Origin: Geofilum rubicundum JCM 15548
GTDB taxonomy: Bacteria > Bacteroidota > Bacteroidia > Bacteroidales > Marinilabiliaceae
DNA length: 64,000 nt
NCBI RefSeq assembly: GCF_000974365.1
Contig: NZ_BAZW01000016.1
Span: forward strand, 1 to 64,000
Direction of reading: 5' to 3'
Positions 1 through 9,704 of the stretch are shown piece after piece. The notes under the pieces are model-generated. The model searched no databases, was not told the DNA's origin, and worked only from the letters and a program-made list of their open reading frames with translations. The translations under genes were made by a program, and so were the position numbers. Positions within the stretch are counted from its first letter, which is position 1. Every line of letters starts with the position of its first letter.

Positions 1-22
1 CTAAATCATAATTCAATTCAAA

Positions 23-385
23 ATGCACGGAACAATCATCTACATTAAACTTAACAACGGTACGCTTGAGTACCGCGACTCAGAAGGACACCACGGTGAT
101 ACCATCACCACCCACGCCAAGCACAACGGCAAAATCGTCTGGAAACTGGACCAATGCTCAGGCATCTCCGAAATCACAGGCATCAAACTCCAGGGCGATC
201 TCAACATTCTCAACGGAAAACCTCGCAAGGTGGACTTCAACCAGTGGGAAGTACGCGCTGCGGACGAAAGCGAGGGCGAAGTGTCCTACACTGTGGAAGT
301 GGTCAAGTGTGAAAGGGTTATAGGTGCGGGAGTGGAAATTCAGGGGTTGAAGGGGCCGAATCCACCAACACTAAGAATTCCTTAA
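23..385 (+). CDS. small protein with C-terminal PPxxRIP tail, function unknown
   Basis: A 120-residue protein that I do not recognise. It has no signal peptide and no obvious transmembrane segment; the body is polar with alternating hydrophobic residues, suggesting a small beta-rich fold (for example HNGKIVWKLD around residues 34-43). The last ten residues, GPNPPTLRIP, match the end of the next gene's product (DPKPPYIRIP) at P-x-P-P-x-(L/I)-R-I-P. The start ATG lies 22 bases into the window, so an upstream partner could be missing. It is 42 bases upstream of the lipoprotein gene on the same strand and both precede a terminator and a sensor kinase. The shared tail is seen directly; any role as a signal or a sorting tag is inference. 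Confidence 0.6.
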   Translation: MHGTIIYIKLNNGTLEYRDSEGHHGDTITTHAKHNGKIVWKLDQCSGISEITGIKLQGDLNILNGKPRKVDFNQWEVRAADESEGEVSYTVEVVKCERVIGAGVEIQGLKGPNPPTLRIP

Positions 386-427
386 ACAAGACAGAACACA
401 CAAAATAATCACTAACATTTTTAGAAA

Positions 428-640
428 ATGAAAAAACTAACACTACCCAAATTAGGCCCCTTACTATTATTCTGCGCCCTCTCGTTAGGCGTATTTTTTG
501 CCTGCGAAAAAACCGAGTTGGAAATGATCGAAGCCATAGAATTGGAAGATGCTGCCACAACTCAGGATTATGAGGATATTTCAATTGAGACAGAGGACCT
601 TCGTTCGGATCCCAAGCCTCCATATATAAGAATTCCATAA
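428..640 (+). CDS. small acidic lipoprotein-like peptide with PPxxRIP tail
   Basis: A 70-residue precursor. Residues 1-25 form a signal peptide (KK at the N-terminus, hydrophobic core around residues 12-25) ending in FFAC, a relaxed lipobox with Cys26 as the likely lipidated residue; the Bacteroidota tolerate such variants. The mature part is about 45 residues, strongly acidic in its middle, and ends in DPKPPYIRIP, nearly the same tail as the preceding small protein. No known domain. It lies directly upstream of a hairpin terminator and the TPR histidine kinase. The lipoprotein reading is well supported; the idea that the tail is released or recognised is inference. Confidence 0.6.
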   Translation: MKKLTLPKLGPLLLFCALSLGVFFACEKTELEMIEAIELEDAATTQDYEDISIETEDLRSDPKPPYIRIP

Positions 641-700
641 ACAATCATAAGTGAAATGTAAAAAAACACACTTCACTTCACAACATTAGAAAACCAAAAA

Positions 701-734
701 GGAAGCACCACCCACCATCAGGGTGGCTTCCTTT
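701..734 (+). terminator. hairpin terminator after the two PPxxRIP genes
   Basis: GGAAG and CCACCC pair with GGGTGG and CTTCC, leaving a two-base bulge in the 5' arm and a loop of about 7 bases, followed by TTT. It separates the two small genes from the kinase gene, so the kinase is probably transcribed from its own promoter. Confidence 0.55.
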
Positions 735-787
735 AACCCAGCCATCCACATCAATGTGAAGTAAATGTTCATTCTTAATCTTCAGCT

Positions 788-2715
788 ATGCGGCGGCTCC
801 TTTTTCTAACGATCGGACTGTTTCTTTTAAGCAGCGCCATTATTGCCCGCTCACGATCTGTGGCCGATAGTTGCTTACATATCCTCAACAGCGACCCTAA
901 ACTTTCTTCTCTCGAAAAATGCGAGCTTCTCTTAACCAGCATTCACAACCTCAACTACGAAGACAACTTCCTCAGCCTCACCAACCTTCTAATTCAAGAA
1001 TCCGGAAAATGCCAGTCTAATTATCACCTATTCTACGGCTATTACGAAAAAGGACAATGCCATATTCTCTATACTGGTAAAACCAAAGAAGGGCTTAGCC
1101 TTCTTTTAAAAAGTTTAGAAATTGCAAAATCCAATCAACTAACGTTAGAAGAGGGCTTCGCATCATATATGCTTAGCAAGGCATACTTTCAGGTTAAGAA
1201 TTATTCAAATACGAAAAACTTTCTTTCCAATGCTATTGATAAGTTTTCTATCATTGCAAACCAACAATACATCGCCAGTTCACGCATGGAACTTGGCAAC
1301 TTGTATCTTATTCAGAACAATCTTGATTCTGCCAAACGTATCTATCAGACTGCGCAAAACTATTATTTAACAATTAACAATACCCAAGCTATTGCTTATC
1401 TGAAAGGAAACATTGGAAATATCCAAATGCAAGAAAATCAAATAGATTCAGCGAGATTTAATCTTAACCAAGCCATCGAAATCCTAGAGGCAATACAAGA
1501 CCTTCAGGCTCTAATCCCTAACTATATTATTGCTTCTAAGAATGAAATTTTGGCAAATAATTTTACTAAGGCCCTTTCGTTCGCTATAAAAGCCCACAAA
1601 ACAGCCGTAAAAGAAAACAACCCGGAGAGAAAGCAACACGCTTTTGAACAACTAATGAAAGTCCACGAAGCCATGGGCAACTACCAACAGGCTTTCGACT
1701 ATCAAAACAAATACCTTCATCTGCGCGACAGCCTCATCAACATTGAAACGGTGACCCAGATGGCCAATATGCGGGCAGATTTTGAGATTGAGCAGAAGGA
1801 GTTGGAAGTGACGCAGATGGCTGAGGCTAAAACGTTGATGACCCGCATTGCGATCCTTGCAGGTATCAGTCTTTTCATGGTTGGTCTTTTGTTGATAATT
1901 GTTTACCGCGATGCACGTCGTAAAAAAACCTTGAACAAGGCGCTTCTTGAAAATCAGGCGGCCCTCAGCGAAAGCAAAAAGGCGCTGGAGAAAGCCAGTG
2001 CATCCAAGGATCGCTTGTTCTCCATTATCTCCCATGATTTACGGGGGCCCATGGGAACGCTTTCCGGCTTGTCGCAGCTGCTTACCGAAATGTTGAAGAA
2101 CAATCAGGTGGAAGAGGCGGGTGAACTCAACGATTCCATAAGTGATACCATCCGGCAGATTGAGTTTTTGTTGAACAATCTCCTGCATTGGAGCATTAAC
2201 CAACAAAACATCTATGAGCCGCGCAACGAGACTTTCGACTTGATAAAGCTGACCCGCAGTATATTAAAAATGTACGACCAAACGGCCAAGGCCAAGCAGA
2301 TCAATCTGGCTTTGGAGTCGCCTTTTGAGCGGCTCAAGGTGCAATCGGACAGCAATAGCTGGGGCACCATTATCCGCAACCTCATCAACAACGCCCTCAA
2401 ATTTACCCACCCCAATGGCTTTGTCATTGTTAAATTCGCACTGTCAAAGAATCAGGTGGTGCTCGAAGTAGTGGACAATGGCGTTGGCATGTCGCCCGAG
2501 CAAATCGATTGCCTCTTCAGCTTCACGGGCAACCAGCCGGATGGGGTACCAACAATGAAAAGGGTCAGGGCTTGGGACTGTCACTGGTGCACGACTTTGT
2601 GACCATCAGCAAAGGCCGGATTGCGGTGACCAGCGAGCCCGGCAAAGGGTCGCTCTTTAGAGTGACCATCCCCGTTCAAATAATGGAAAAAGAGGTGATG
2701 GCTAAAGCTTTTTGA
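788..2715 (+). CDS. TPR-repeat sensor histidine kinase (one-base frameshift near 2540)
   Basis: Sensor kinase of 642 residues when the frame is restored. Residues 1-20 form a signal peptide; residues ~30-330 are a TPR-like helical array expected in the periplasm; residues ~352-373 form one membrane span followed by basic residues; then a coiled linker, a HisKA domain with SIISHDLRGP (His416), and a HATPase domain with N box NLINNALKF (~529) and G1 box DNGVGM (~562). The first frame ends at 2602, but the missing G2 box EKGQGLGL and the C-terminal strand continue in another frame up to 2715. The shift lies within 2535-2550, at a GGGG run, and fits one missing base. No response regulator is adjacent, so it is an orphan kinase. 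Its stop overlaps the convergent permease gene by 14 bases. The two preceding small genes are candidate partners (inference). Confidence 0.85.
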
Positions 2716-3943
2716 CCATTACACGTACCCCAAAACCAACTACTAACAACACCACTCCTGTAAGTATGACATTCAGCGGCAGTGCTACGGACATTAGCAG
2801 ACAACCTGCTAATCCCAGCACCGGCACTGCCTTGCCATAAATCTGCTGACGCGACGGTTGCCGGAGAGCCGACAAGTTGGCTATACTGTAATAAAGCAAT
2901 ATGGTGAAGGTGGCGGAGCGAACAATAAATTCAAAAGAGCCGAAAACGGTCAGCAACAAAATTATTAGGCCGGTTATGATTATGCCCACATTGGGCACAC
3001 GCGTCTTTGAATGCACGGTCTGCAAAAAGGCCGGCAAATCTTTTCGCCGACCCATGGCCAGCATCATGCGACTGATGCCAATAACCTGACTGAGCAACAC
3101 GCCCAACATAGCGGTGGAGGCGCCAATGGTGACGACCAACTGAACGCCCGGCGCCGTGAGTGAGGCAGCCACCGTCTGCAAGGGTGAGGTGCCGGCAGCC
3201 ATGGCTTCAGTGCCAACTACACCGATGGCCACTACGGAGACCGCCGCATAGAGCAGGATGGCGGTGACAATAGTTATGATGACTGCCCGCGGAATGGTGG
3301 TCGCCGGGTCCCGCACCTCCTCCGCCAGCGTGGCTATCCGCGCGTATCCGGTGAAGGCAAAGAAAAGCAGCGCGGCCGACTCAGCCACGCCTGCCAGTCC
3401 GAAAGGCGCAAAGGGCTCAAAATGGCCCGCATCCATGGCCGGAATTCCTGAAAACACAAGGTATAGCAGGGACAAGAGGGTAACGGCCACAATGGCCAGA
3501 TTGATGCGCCCCACTTTTTGAATGCCGAACAAATTGGCGATGGTGAGCAAAACCACGGCCCCCACCGAAAAAGCAAGGGGCGAAGCTATAGGTAACAACT
3601 GAGAAAAATAACTGCCAAAACCGATGGCCACTACTCCGGCAGCCGACAATTTACTCAACAAAAACATCCATCCCGCAGCAAAGCCAAATCCGGGCGTCAA
3701 CAACTGGTAGCCGTATTCATAGGTGCCGCCCGACTGTGGATAAACCGCCGCCAACTGCGCCGAACTGAGTCCGTTAAAAGTCGCAATAACCCCGGCTATC
3801 AACAACCCCACCAAAAAAGCCGGTCCCGACACCCCTGCCGCCACACCCGTTACCACAAAAATCCCCGCTCCAATAATAGCACCCAATCCCACACCCACCG
3901 CATCCTTCAACGTCAATGCCCGAACCAATCCATGTTCCCTCAT
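2702..3943 (-). CDS. APC-family amino acid permease
   Basis: A 413-residue inner-membrane protein with about twelve hydrophobic spans. The N-terminal stretch VGLGAIIGAGIFVVTG (residues ~17-32) is the TM1 glycine-rich signature of the amino acid-polyamine-organocation superfamily, and TYEYGYQLL with the following AGWMFLL matches TM3. Such carriers move amino acids by proton symport or antiport; the substrate cannot be read from the sequence. No enzyme gene is adjacent to hint at a pathway. The gene converges on the TPR kinase gene and overlaps its tail. Start at ATG 3943 gives the usual short cytoplasmic N-terminus. Confidence 0.85.
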   Translation of the reverse strand: MREHGLVRALTLKDAVGVGLGAIIGAGIFVVTGVAAGVSGPAFLVGLLIAGVIATFNGLSSAQLAAVYPQSGGTYEYGYQLLTPGFGFAAGWMFLLSKLSAAGVVAIGFGSYFSQLLPIASPLAFSVGAVVLLTIANLFGIQKVGRINLAIVAVTLLSLLYLVFSGIPAMDAGHFEPFAPFGLAGVAESAALLFFAFTGYARIATLAEEVRDPATTIPRAVIITIVTAILLYAAVSVVAIGVVGTEAMAAGTSPLQTVAASLTAPGVQLVVTIGASTAMLGVLLSQVIGISRMMLAMGRRKDLPAFLQTVHSKTRVPNVGIIITGLIILLLTVFGSFEFIVRSATFTILLYYSIANLSALRQPSRQQIYGKAVPVLGLAGCLLMSVALPLNVILTGVVLLVVGFGVRVMVKKL

Positions 3944-4032
3944 AAAACTGAACTTTTTATGTATTTGCTTAAATCCGAAGATGAAAATTCAAGGCCAAAA
4001 TATTACTTTTTTTAATCAGCGTTCGTGGACCA

Positions 4033-5040
4033 TTATTCCTCCTTGTAATTGCCATCTCCTTTAATCCGCTTTACCTCTTTATCAAAGTCTGAAATGTAAT
4101 TTTTATCTTGAACAATTCTGTATTTATCAAACTCTTGTTCCGCTTTAATCTTTGCTTCCAAGGCACTTATTTGGCCTTTATCCCGTAATATAGGGTAATT
4201 TGATAATTCAAGGAATTGGTTAAGGAAAGTGGTCCAATCTTCCATTGAAGTAGGGATTTGTCTTTCTGCACGGTTTTCTGCTAAGTCAAGGTAGGCCGCT
4301 ACAATTCGATTCAATTCTTTGATATGTTGTTGATTCAGATAGTTTTTAGCTACAATGACATCCGATTTAAGAATTTTCCCATCAGGTGCATGCTTCCAAT
4401 TAGTTAAACCCATATAGAGTTTAGTTGCATCAGCGGCTGTATATATTATTTCTGCGGCTGTTTTGCCAGATATTGCCCAATGCAATTTGTTTTGGACCGT
4501 GGCAAAAAACGCTTTAGTGAGATGATCTGACTTACTATAATCAATCGAAAGTGCATATATATCAGTCACTTTTTGATAAAATCGTCTTTCGCTGGCTCGA
4601 ATTTCTCGGATCCGCTCAAGCAGTTCATCAAAATAATCTTTCCCAAAGTGTTTTCCTTGCTTGAGCCTTTCATCATCAATTACAAATCCTTTTATAATGA
4701 ATTCTTTGAGTGTCTTTGTTGCCCAAATTCTAAATTGCGTGGCTCTATTGGAGTTTACTCTGTAGCCAACTGCGATTATCGCATCTAAACTATAAAAGGT
4801 CGTCTTGTAATTTTTTCCGTCTTCGGCAGTATGTTCCATAATGGAACTAACTGCATTTTCGACTAATTCGCCACTATCAAAAATATTCTTTAAGTGTTTG
4901 GTTATGGCAGGTCTTTGCACACCAAATAATTCAGCGATTTTCTTTTGGGGCATCCAAAATGTTTCATCCCTAAAAAGGACTTCTATTTTAATGTTTCCGT
5001 CTTCTCCCTGATAGAATATTATGTCTGATTCTTTAGTCAT
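4033..5040 (-). CDS. RhuM-family protein
   Basis: A 335-residue soluble protein of the RhuM (virulence protein RhuM) family. An N-terminal helix-turn-helix-like stretch (FWMPQKKIAELFGVQ, residues ~28-42) is followed by AITKHLKNIF and the family core TTFYSLDAIIAVGYRVNS with QFRIWAT. The biochemical role is not established; relatives often sit in genomic islands near restriction-modification or phage genes. The gene is visibly more AT-rich than its neighbours, which suggests recent acquisition. It follows sbcC on the same strand at a distance of 75 bases but has its own TAnnTTTG promoter element at 5058-5065. No restriction genes are in the window. Confidence 0.85.
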   Translation of the reverse strand: MTKESDIIFYQGEDGNIKIEVLFRDETFWMPQKKIAELFGVQRPAITKHLKNIFDSGELVENAVSSIMEHTAEDGKNYKTTFYSLDAIIAVGYRVNSNRATQFRIWATKTLKEFIIKGFVIDDERLKQGKHFGKDYFDELLERIREIRASERRFYQKVTDIYALSIDYSKSDHLTKAFFATVQNKLHWAISGKTAAEIIYTAADATKLYMGLTNWKHAPDGKILKSDVIVAKNYLNQQHIKELNRIVAAYLDLAENRAERQIPTSMEDWTTFLNQFLELSNYPILRDKGQISALEAKIKAEQEFDKYRIVQDKNYISDFDKEVKRIKGDGNYKEE

Positions 5041-5057
5041 TATTGTTTTTTATGAAC

Positions 5058-5065
5058 CAAAGATA
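5058..5065 (-). promoter_or_regulatory. -7 promoter element of the RhuM-family gene
   Basis: Reads TATCTTTG on the minus strand, matching the Bacteroidota -7 consensus TAnnTTTG, 17 bases before the ATG. I see no good -33 TTG at the expected distance, so support is moderate. Confidence 0.4.
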
Positions 5066-5115
5066 TAATTTATTCTTCTTTTGTGCATAACAGCCACCAT
5101 TGCCTCAATTTCAAT

Positions 5116-8100
5116 CTACCGGCGCCAGCTCGCCACAACGATACTCCCTTTCTCCTCATCATTCTCAATCCTCAAATGCACATCAATTTCTTGCTGCATC
5201 TCTTCCACATGGGAAATCACACCCACTATCCGGTTTTCTTGTCGCAGCGACTTTAAGGTATCAAAGACAACGGACAGGGAGTCCTTGTCGAGCGAGCCAA
5301 AACCCTCATCCAAAAAGAAGAAGTTCTGATTGGACTGGGTAATCTTCTGAATGTTATCGGCCAGGGCCAGGGCCAGCGACAAGGCGGCCTGAAAGGTTTG
5401 TCCCCCCGAAAGGGTTTTGACGCTGCGTACTTTGCCCCCATTCATATAGTCGCGCACCTGAAAACTGTTGTCGGGGGTAATTTCCAGACTGAGCTTTTGT
5501 CGCGTCAGCTGAAAGAAGCGGTCGTTGGCAGCGTTGCACAAATTCTGAAGATAGACGGACGAGATATAATTGACAAAGCCACTGCCCTTGAAGAGGCCTT
5601 TCATGGTCTTGATATTCTCGGCCCGCAGGTTCAATGCATCCAAAACTTTCTTTAATTCTGCCTGCCGCGCCAAATCTTTCTGTAGCTTTTTGAGCATTTC
5701 AGATATCTTCCCGACCTCCTGGTTCTTTTGGGGCAATTGCGCTTTCAGGCTCACCATATCGCGCGTCAGTTGCTGGTGCTTGGCGGCATCATAGACCTGA
5801 CTGCCCATCTCCTTTTGTAACTGGTTGTAAAGCGACTGCTGCTGCAACAACTGCTCATTAAAGCGTGCCAGTTTTTTCTTTTCCGCTTCTACATCGAGTG
5901 GCTCTGCGAGAACCTGCAGCACCTCATCAATGGAGAAGAAGGCGGACTTCTCGAGCTGCTCATCGATCTGATTTTGGAGCTTTTCGAGGGCTTTCTTTTC
6001 CTGCTCCAGCTCTCGACGGTTGACAGTCAGGGTACCCATCAGGGTGTCTTTCGCCTTGTTTCGTTCCTGAAGCTGTGCCGACTGCTCGGTGTAGGCTTTC
6101 TCAATGCGCTGGTACTCGGCCAGCAAACGGGCTTGCTCGACTTCAATAACCGCCACACCAGTTTCCTTATAAAGCGCTGCATCCACCAATTTTAACTGAC
6201 CAGCAATGGTTTTTAGTTCTGTTTGATGCACGGTGAGGGCATTGCGTATTTTCTCCACTTCGCCCTGGTAGCGCTCTTTGTTTTTTTCGGCCTGGCCCAC
6301 TTGCTGGTTCATAAGTTCCTGCGCTGCTTGCTGCTTTTCTATATCGGCCTTCAACAATTCTGCTTCCTGAAAAGCCTTGGTCAGTTCGTTGGCATCGCGG
6401 TATTTGTCCCACACAAATAACCCCGCATGTGTCTCTATCCTTTTTAGCTGAGCGGACTTTCGCGCTTCCAGCTCCTTCTGACGCTGCATGGTGAATTCGC
6501 GTTGTTGGTGCAGGGTATTGAGTTGCTCGCGCAGTGCGCTTATCTTTTCCTGTTCGGCCTCCATTAACCCACGCTCTTTGGTCAATTGCGCCTGGGCCTC
6601 CTTAAAATCTGCTGCATTGAACAGTTCGGGATGGTGCTCGGAGCCGCAGAGGGGACAAGGAGCACCATTCTCCAGTTGGTCGGCATAGTCTTTCAACTGC
6701 GCCTTTACCCGCAGGTGGTTGCCCTGCTCGTCCAATTGCTTGATTTTGTCTTTTAGGGTGCCCGTTCTTTCCTGCAAGCATTGGAGGCAGGCAGCATGGT
6801 CTGACTCCGACGGCAACTGGTTCAAAAGGGGATCTTTTAATACTTCAAGCAAGGCTTTCTGGCCAGCCATCACATCCTGCTGGCATTTCTCCCCATCCTT
6901 ATCCATCTCCTTAAGCTGCTCGTCCAACTGCTTTTTCTCCGAATGCCAGGTTTTCACATTCGAGAGCAGCGACCAGTCCGGCTGCTTTTGCCGCAAAGTT
7001 TTAAGGAGGGTTTCCTGTTTGGACTGGTCCTTTTTTAAATCTTCAAGTTTTTGGGTGGTCTGTGCGCAGACTTCCGCGCCTTTTTTGAGTCGCTCTGCTT
7101 CGGTGGCGACCTCCTTTTCAAGGGCTTTGATGCGGAGCAGCAGGTCCATTTCAGCGGCCCTTTGTTTCAGTTCTTCCCGCTTATCATAGGCCGGCTTTAG
7201 CTCCGCCAAAGCCTTGTCCAGCTGAGCAATGGCTGCCTCCTCCTTTTTGAGTTGTAGGGCGTCCTTGTCAATTTGCTGCTCCCGCTCTGTCAGTTTGCTG
7301 CGGGCGGACTTCACAGCCTCCAACAAATGCTTAAACTGGTGGACGCACTGCTCAAAGCGAAGCATCTTTTTTTCCATCTCGCGAACGGCCGGTACCTGAG
7401 CCTGAAGCGCCTGAAAGGCCTTTCCGGCCTCAGCCAGCTTGAGAGTCAGTGCTTGTAGCTGACGGTATTGCTCTTCTTCCTTTTGCTGTGCCTCCAACTT
7501 TTTATTTTGCTCCTCCAGCTCCTTTTTGAGTTCTTCCAGTCGCGTCCCATAACCCTTTAGAAGCTCGGGATCAACGGCGCCCAACTGCTGCAATTGTCCC
7601 TCAGTGTTTTGCCGCTGGCCATTGTTTTCCGATTCAAGGGCCGCTACTTTGTAATAAAAATCATACTTCCCGAGGTTGAAAAGCTCCTTCATCATTTGGG
7701 TCCGGTCCTTATTCCCCAGCTGTAAAAACTCCTGAAACTGTCCCTGGGGAATGATGATGGTCCGCTTAAAGTTATCGTAGCTGAGTCCGATCACCTCATC
7801 CATGGAATCGGCCGCAATGGGCAGCCATTCCCCGTTGACCTTTTGGTAGGCTGCACGGTCGAGGGCCTTGACGTCTTCAAACTTTTTGCTGTTCCGCCGC
7901 CCCTTTACTGTCACCCGATAGGCGGTCTGTTCCTTGCCGGTTTCAAAAATGAAATCAATGAGCAGCTCATGGCTTTTCAAATTCATCATGTTGTAATTCC
8001 GGTTGTCGCCTGAAAGGTTTAGCCGGTCGGTCCGCCCATAAATGGCAAAGGTAATGGCCTCCAGAATGGAGGACTTGCCGCTGCCCACAGACCCGAAAAT

Positions 8101-8196
8101 GCCAAATAGCTTAGCCGAGGTCAGCTGGGTAAAATCAATGGTCTGCTTTTCCTGATAGGAATATAAGCCTTGTATGGTGAGTTGTATGGGTATCAT
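5116..8196 (-). CDS. sbcC: SbcC, ATPase subunit of the SbcCD (Mre11-Rad50-like) nuclease
   Basis: A 1026-residue SMC-like ATPase that, with SbcD, cleaves DNA hairpins and processes double-strand ends. Walker A is GSVGSGKSS (residues 35-43). Two long coiled-coil arms rich in Glu, Lys and Gln flank a zinc hook CPLC near residue 510. The C-terminal half holds the ABC signature LSGGQTFQAALSLALA and Walker B FFFLDEGFGSLD (~960). Length is typical. The start codon overlaps the sbcD stop by four bases (ATGA), indicating translational coupling. Frame intact, unlike sbcD. Confidence 0.95.
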   Translation of the reverse strand: MIPIQLTIQGLYSYQEKQTIDFTQLTSAKLFGIFGSVGSGKSSILEAITFAIYGRTDRLNLSGDNRNYNMMNLKSHELLIDFIFETGKEQTAYRVTVKGRRNSKKFEDVKALDRAAYQKVNGEWLPIAADSMDEVIGLSYDNFKRTIIIPQGQFQEFLQLGNKDRTQMMKELFNLGKYDFYYKVAALESENNGQRQNTEGQLQQLGAVDPELLKGYGTRLEELKKELEEQNKKLEAQQKEEEQYRQLQALTLKLAEAGKAFQALQAQVPAVREMEKKMLRFEQCVHQFKHLLEAVKSARSKLTEREQQIDKDALQLKKEEAAIAQLDKALAELKPAYDKREELKQRAAEMDLLLRIKALEKEVATEAERLKKGAEVCAQTTQKLEDLKKDQSKQETLLKTLRQKQPDWSLLSNVKTWHSEKKQLDEQLKEMDKDGEKCQQDVMAGQKALLEVLKDPLLNQLPSESDHAACLQCLQERTGTLKDKIKQLDEQGNHLRVKAQLKDYADQLENGAPCPLCGSEHHPELFNAADFKEAQAQLTKERGLMEAEQEKISALREQLNTLHQQREFTMQRQKELEARKSAQLKRIETHAGLFVWDKYRDANELTKAFQEAELLKADIEKQQAAQELMNQQVGQAEKNKERYQGEVEKIRNALTVHQTELKTIAGQLKLVDAALYKETGVAVIEVEQARLLAEYQRIEKAYTEQSAQLQERNKAKDTLMGTLTVNRRELEQEKKALEKLQNQIDEQLEKSAFFSIDEVLQVLAEPLDVEAEKKKLARFNEQLLQQQSLYNQLQKEMGSQVYDAAKHQQLTRDMVSLKAQLPQKNQEVGKISEMLKKLQKDLARQAELKKVLDALNLRAENIKTMKGLFKGSGFVNYISSVYLQNLCNAANDRFFQLTRQKLSLEITPDNSFQVRDYMNGGKVRSVKTLSGGQTFQAALSLALALADNIQKITQSNQNFFFLDEGFGSLDKDSLSVVFDTLKSLRQENRIVGVISHVEEMQQEIDVHLRIENDEEKGSIVVASWRR

Positions 8197-9411
8197 TCTT
8201 CCTCCTGGGCCAATATCTCGGTGAATAATTGCATGATGTCGTCGTTGGGCGCCTGGCCCTTCTCGTGCTGGAAATAATCCCGAAAAAGATCTTCCATGCT
8301 CTGCGTCAGGTCGATCTGCTTTGAGTGGGTGGACAAGCGGTCGGCATGGGTTACTTCAGGAATAATGGCCACGATTCCGGCATGGGCAGCATTCAACTGC
8401 CGGCGCTCCAGGGCGGTCAGGAAGGTGTCGGTCACCAGCGTCAGCTCCACCAATGCATTGGGGTTGTCCGACAGCCATGCCAAAGCTTCTTCCATGCCCT
8501 GAGCCCGCTTTCGCAACAGTCGCTTGCCCTTGGTCAGTTCCATTTCCCGCACCTCAGCGGCATTTCCGGGCTGGACATCAACCAACAGTACATATTTTTT
8601 TTGGTTGGCCTCGCCGAAGCTGTAAGAGAGGGGACTGCCGCTGTAGTAAACAGGACCGGGATGGTCGCCTACCCGGTGCATGCGGTGCAGATGGCCCAAA
8701 GCGGTGTATTGAATTTGAGGGGGAATGTTATCGGTGTAAATAGCTTGCGCCCCGCCCACATGCAAGATGGGCTTTTCATCGGCCGGTTCTTCGGGGAGCT
8801 CAGCGCCACGGGGGACCATGAACTGGTGGCTGGCCAGGATGTTGACGCCCGCACTGTCGCAGAACTGATCGGCCAGGGCCTTCCATTTTTGCTCAAGGAC
8901 ATCCCGCAGCTTCTTCGCTGTTTTCTGCGCCGAGGCAGGCTTTTAGTCGGTACTCATTGGCATAAGGGGTGAGAAGGAGCCGCAAGGCGACTTCGGCACC
9001 CGGAAGCTTGAGCTCCAGAAAGCCTTCACTGCTTTGCACGACTTTCAATCCGGATTCCAGCTCAAAAGGCACTACACTGGAGTTGGGGTATCCTGCAAAA
9101 ACAATCCCGCACTCACGTGCCAGGGGATCCGGGGCTTCTATGCGATCGGGGGAATCGTGGTTGCCGGCAATAACAATCACCGGTCGCCGACCATTATCAG
9201 AGAGCCGTTTCAAGCTGCGGTAAAAAATCTCGACGGCCTCGGTGGGTGGATTAAAGGTGTCGAAAAGGTCACCTGCCACCAAAACGGCATCGACCTGCTC
9301 CTGCTCGGCTATCTCAACTATTTCCTGTAATACGGCCTGCTGCTCTTCCAGGCGCGAAAAATCATCCAGCCGCTTTCCCAGGTGCCAGTCAGAGGTATGA
9401 AGTAATCTCAT
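8193..9411 (-). CDS. sbcD: SbcD, nuclease subunit of SbcCD (one-base frameshift near 8930)
   Basis: Metallophosphoesterase nuclease of about 405 residues when joined. The N-terminal part holds the five-motif phosphoesterase core: HTSDWHLGK (residues 5-13), VAGDLFD (~45), and AGNHDSPDR (~82). The second part, in another frame, carries ASHQFMVPRG and YTALGHLHRMHRVG, the last two metal-binding motifs, then the capping domain. The first frame stops at 8896 and the second can be read from about 8945 downwards, so the shift lies in about 8900-8945 and fits one extra base. Because the intact sbcC partner follows with a 4-base overlap, a consensus error is more likely than a real pseudogene. Confidence 0.9.
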
Positions 9412-9446
9412 TCAACGATGGGGTCTTTTTCGTAAAAGCCGGGCTT

Positions 9447-9704
9447 TTACGCATTATTCTTTAAGAAATCATTAATGATGGGTTCGGCTGCCGCCAAATC
9501 TCCTTCCTGTATATAAAGGTCCAGCGCAGAAGGCACGCCATTCACAAAACCGGCAGATATACTGGCCTGAAACTCATCCCTTACCATGGAAGTAATGCCG
9601 GCCTCTTCCAAAACGCCTTTCAAAATACCCACCTGCACCTCCCGGCCGGTATAAACTCTTACAACACCTTTATCTTCATCCATAAGGCTCTGTTTTATGT
9701 CCAA
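9447..9704 (-). CDS. DUF2007 domain protein
   Basis: An 85-residue protein matching the DUF2007 putative signal-transducing family: TGREVQVGILKGVLEEAGI (residues ~19-37) is the usual opening beta-alpha unit, and LDLYIQEGDLAAAEPIINDF closes it. The fold resembles the PII/ferredoxin-like class; members are often fused to or near zinc-ribbon or protease genes, and their function is not established. It lies 35 bases upstream of sbcD on the same strand and could be co-transcribed with sbcDC. Confidence 0.75.
   Translation of the reverse strand: MDIKQSLMDEDKGVVRVYTGREVQVGILKGVLEEAGITSMVRDEFQASISAGFVNGVPSALDLYIQEGDLAAAEPIINDFLKNNA

Noticed and set aside
370-635. The repeated GAATTC near both small-gene ends as a cloning linker
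   Set aside because: The similarity extends well beyond the six bases, over codons and the 3' flank, which fits duplication rather than a linker artefact.
6719-7189. 156-codon plus-strand frame opposite the sbcC coiled coil
   Set aside because: Ser/Cys/Phe-rich translation typical of the antisense of Glu/Lys/Gln-rich coiled coil; not a gene.
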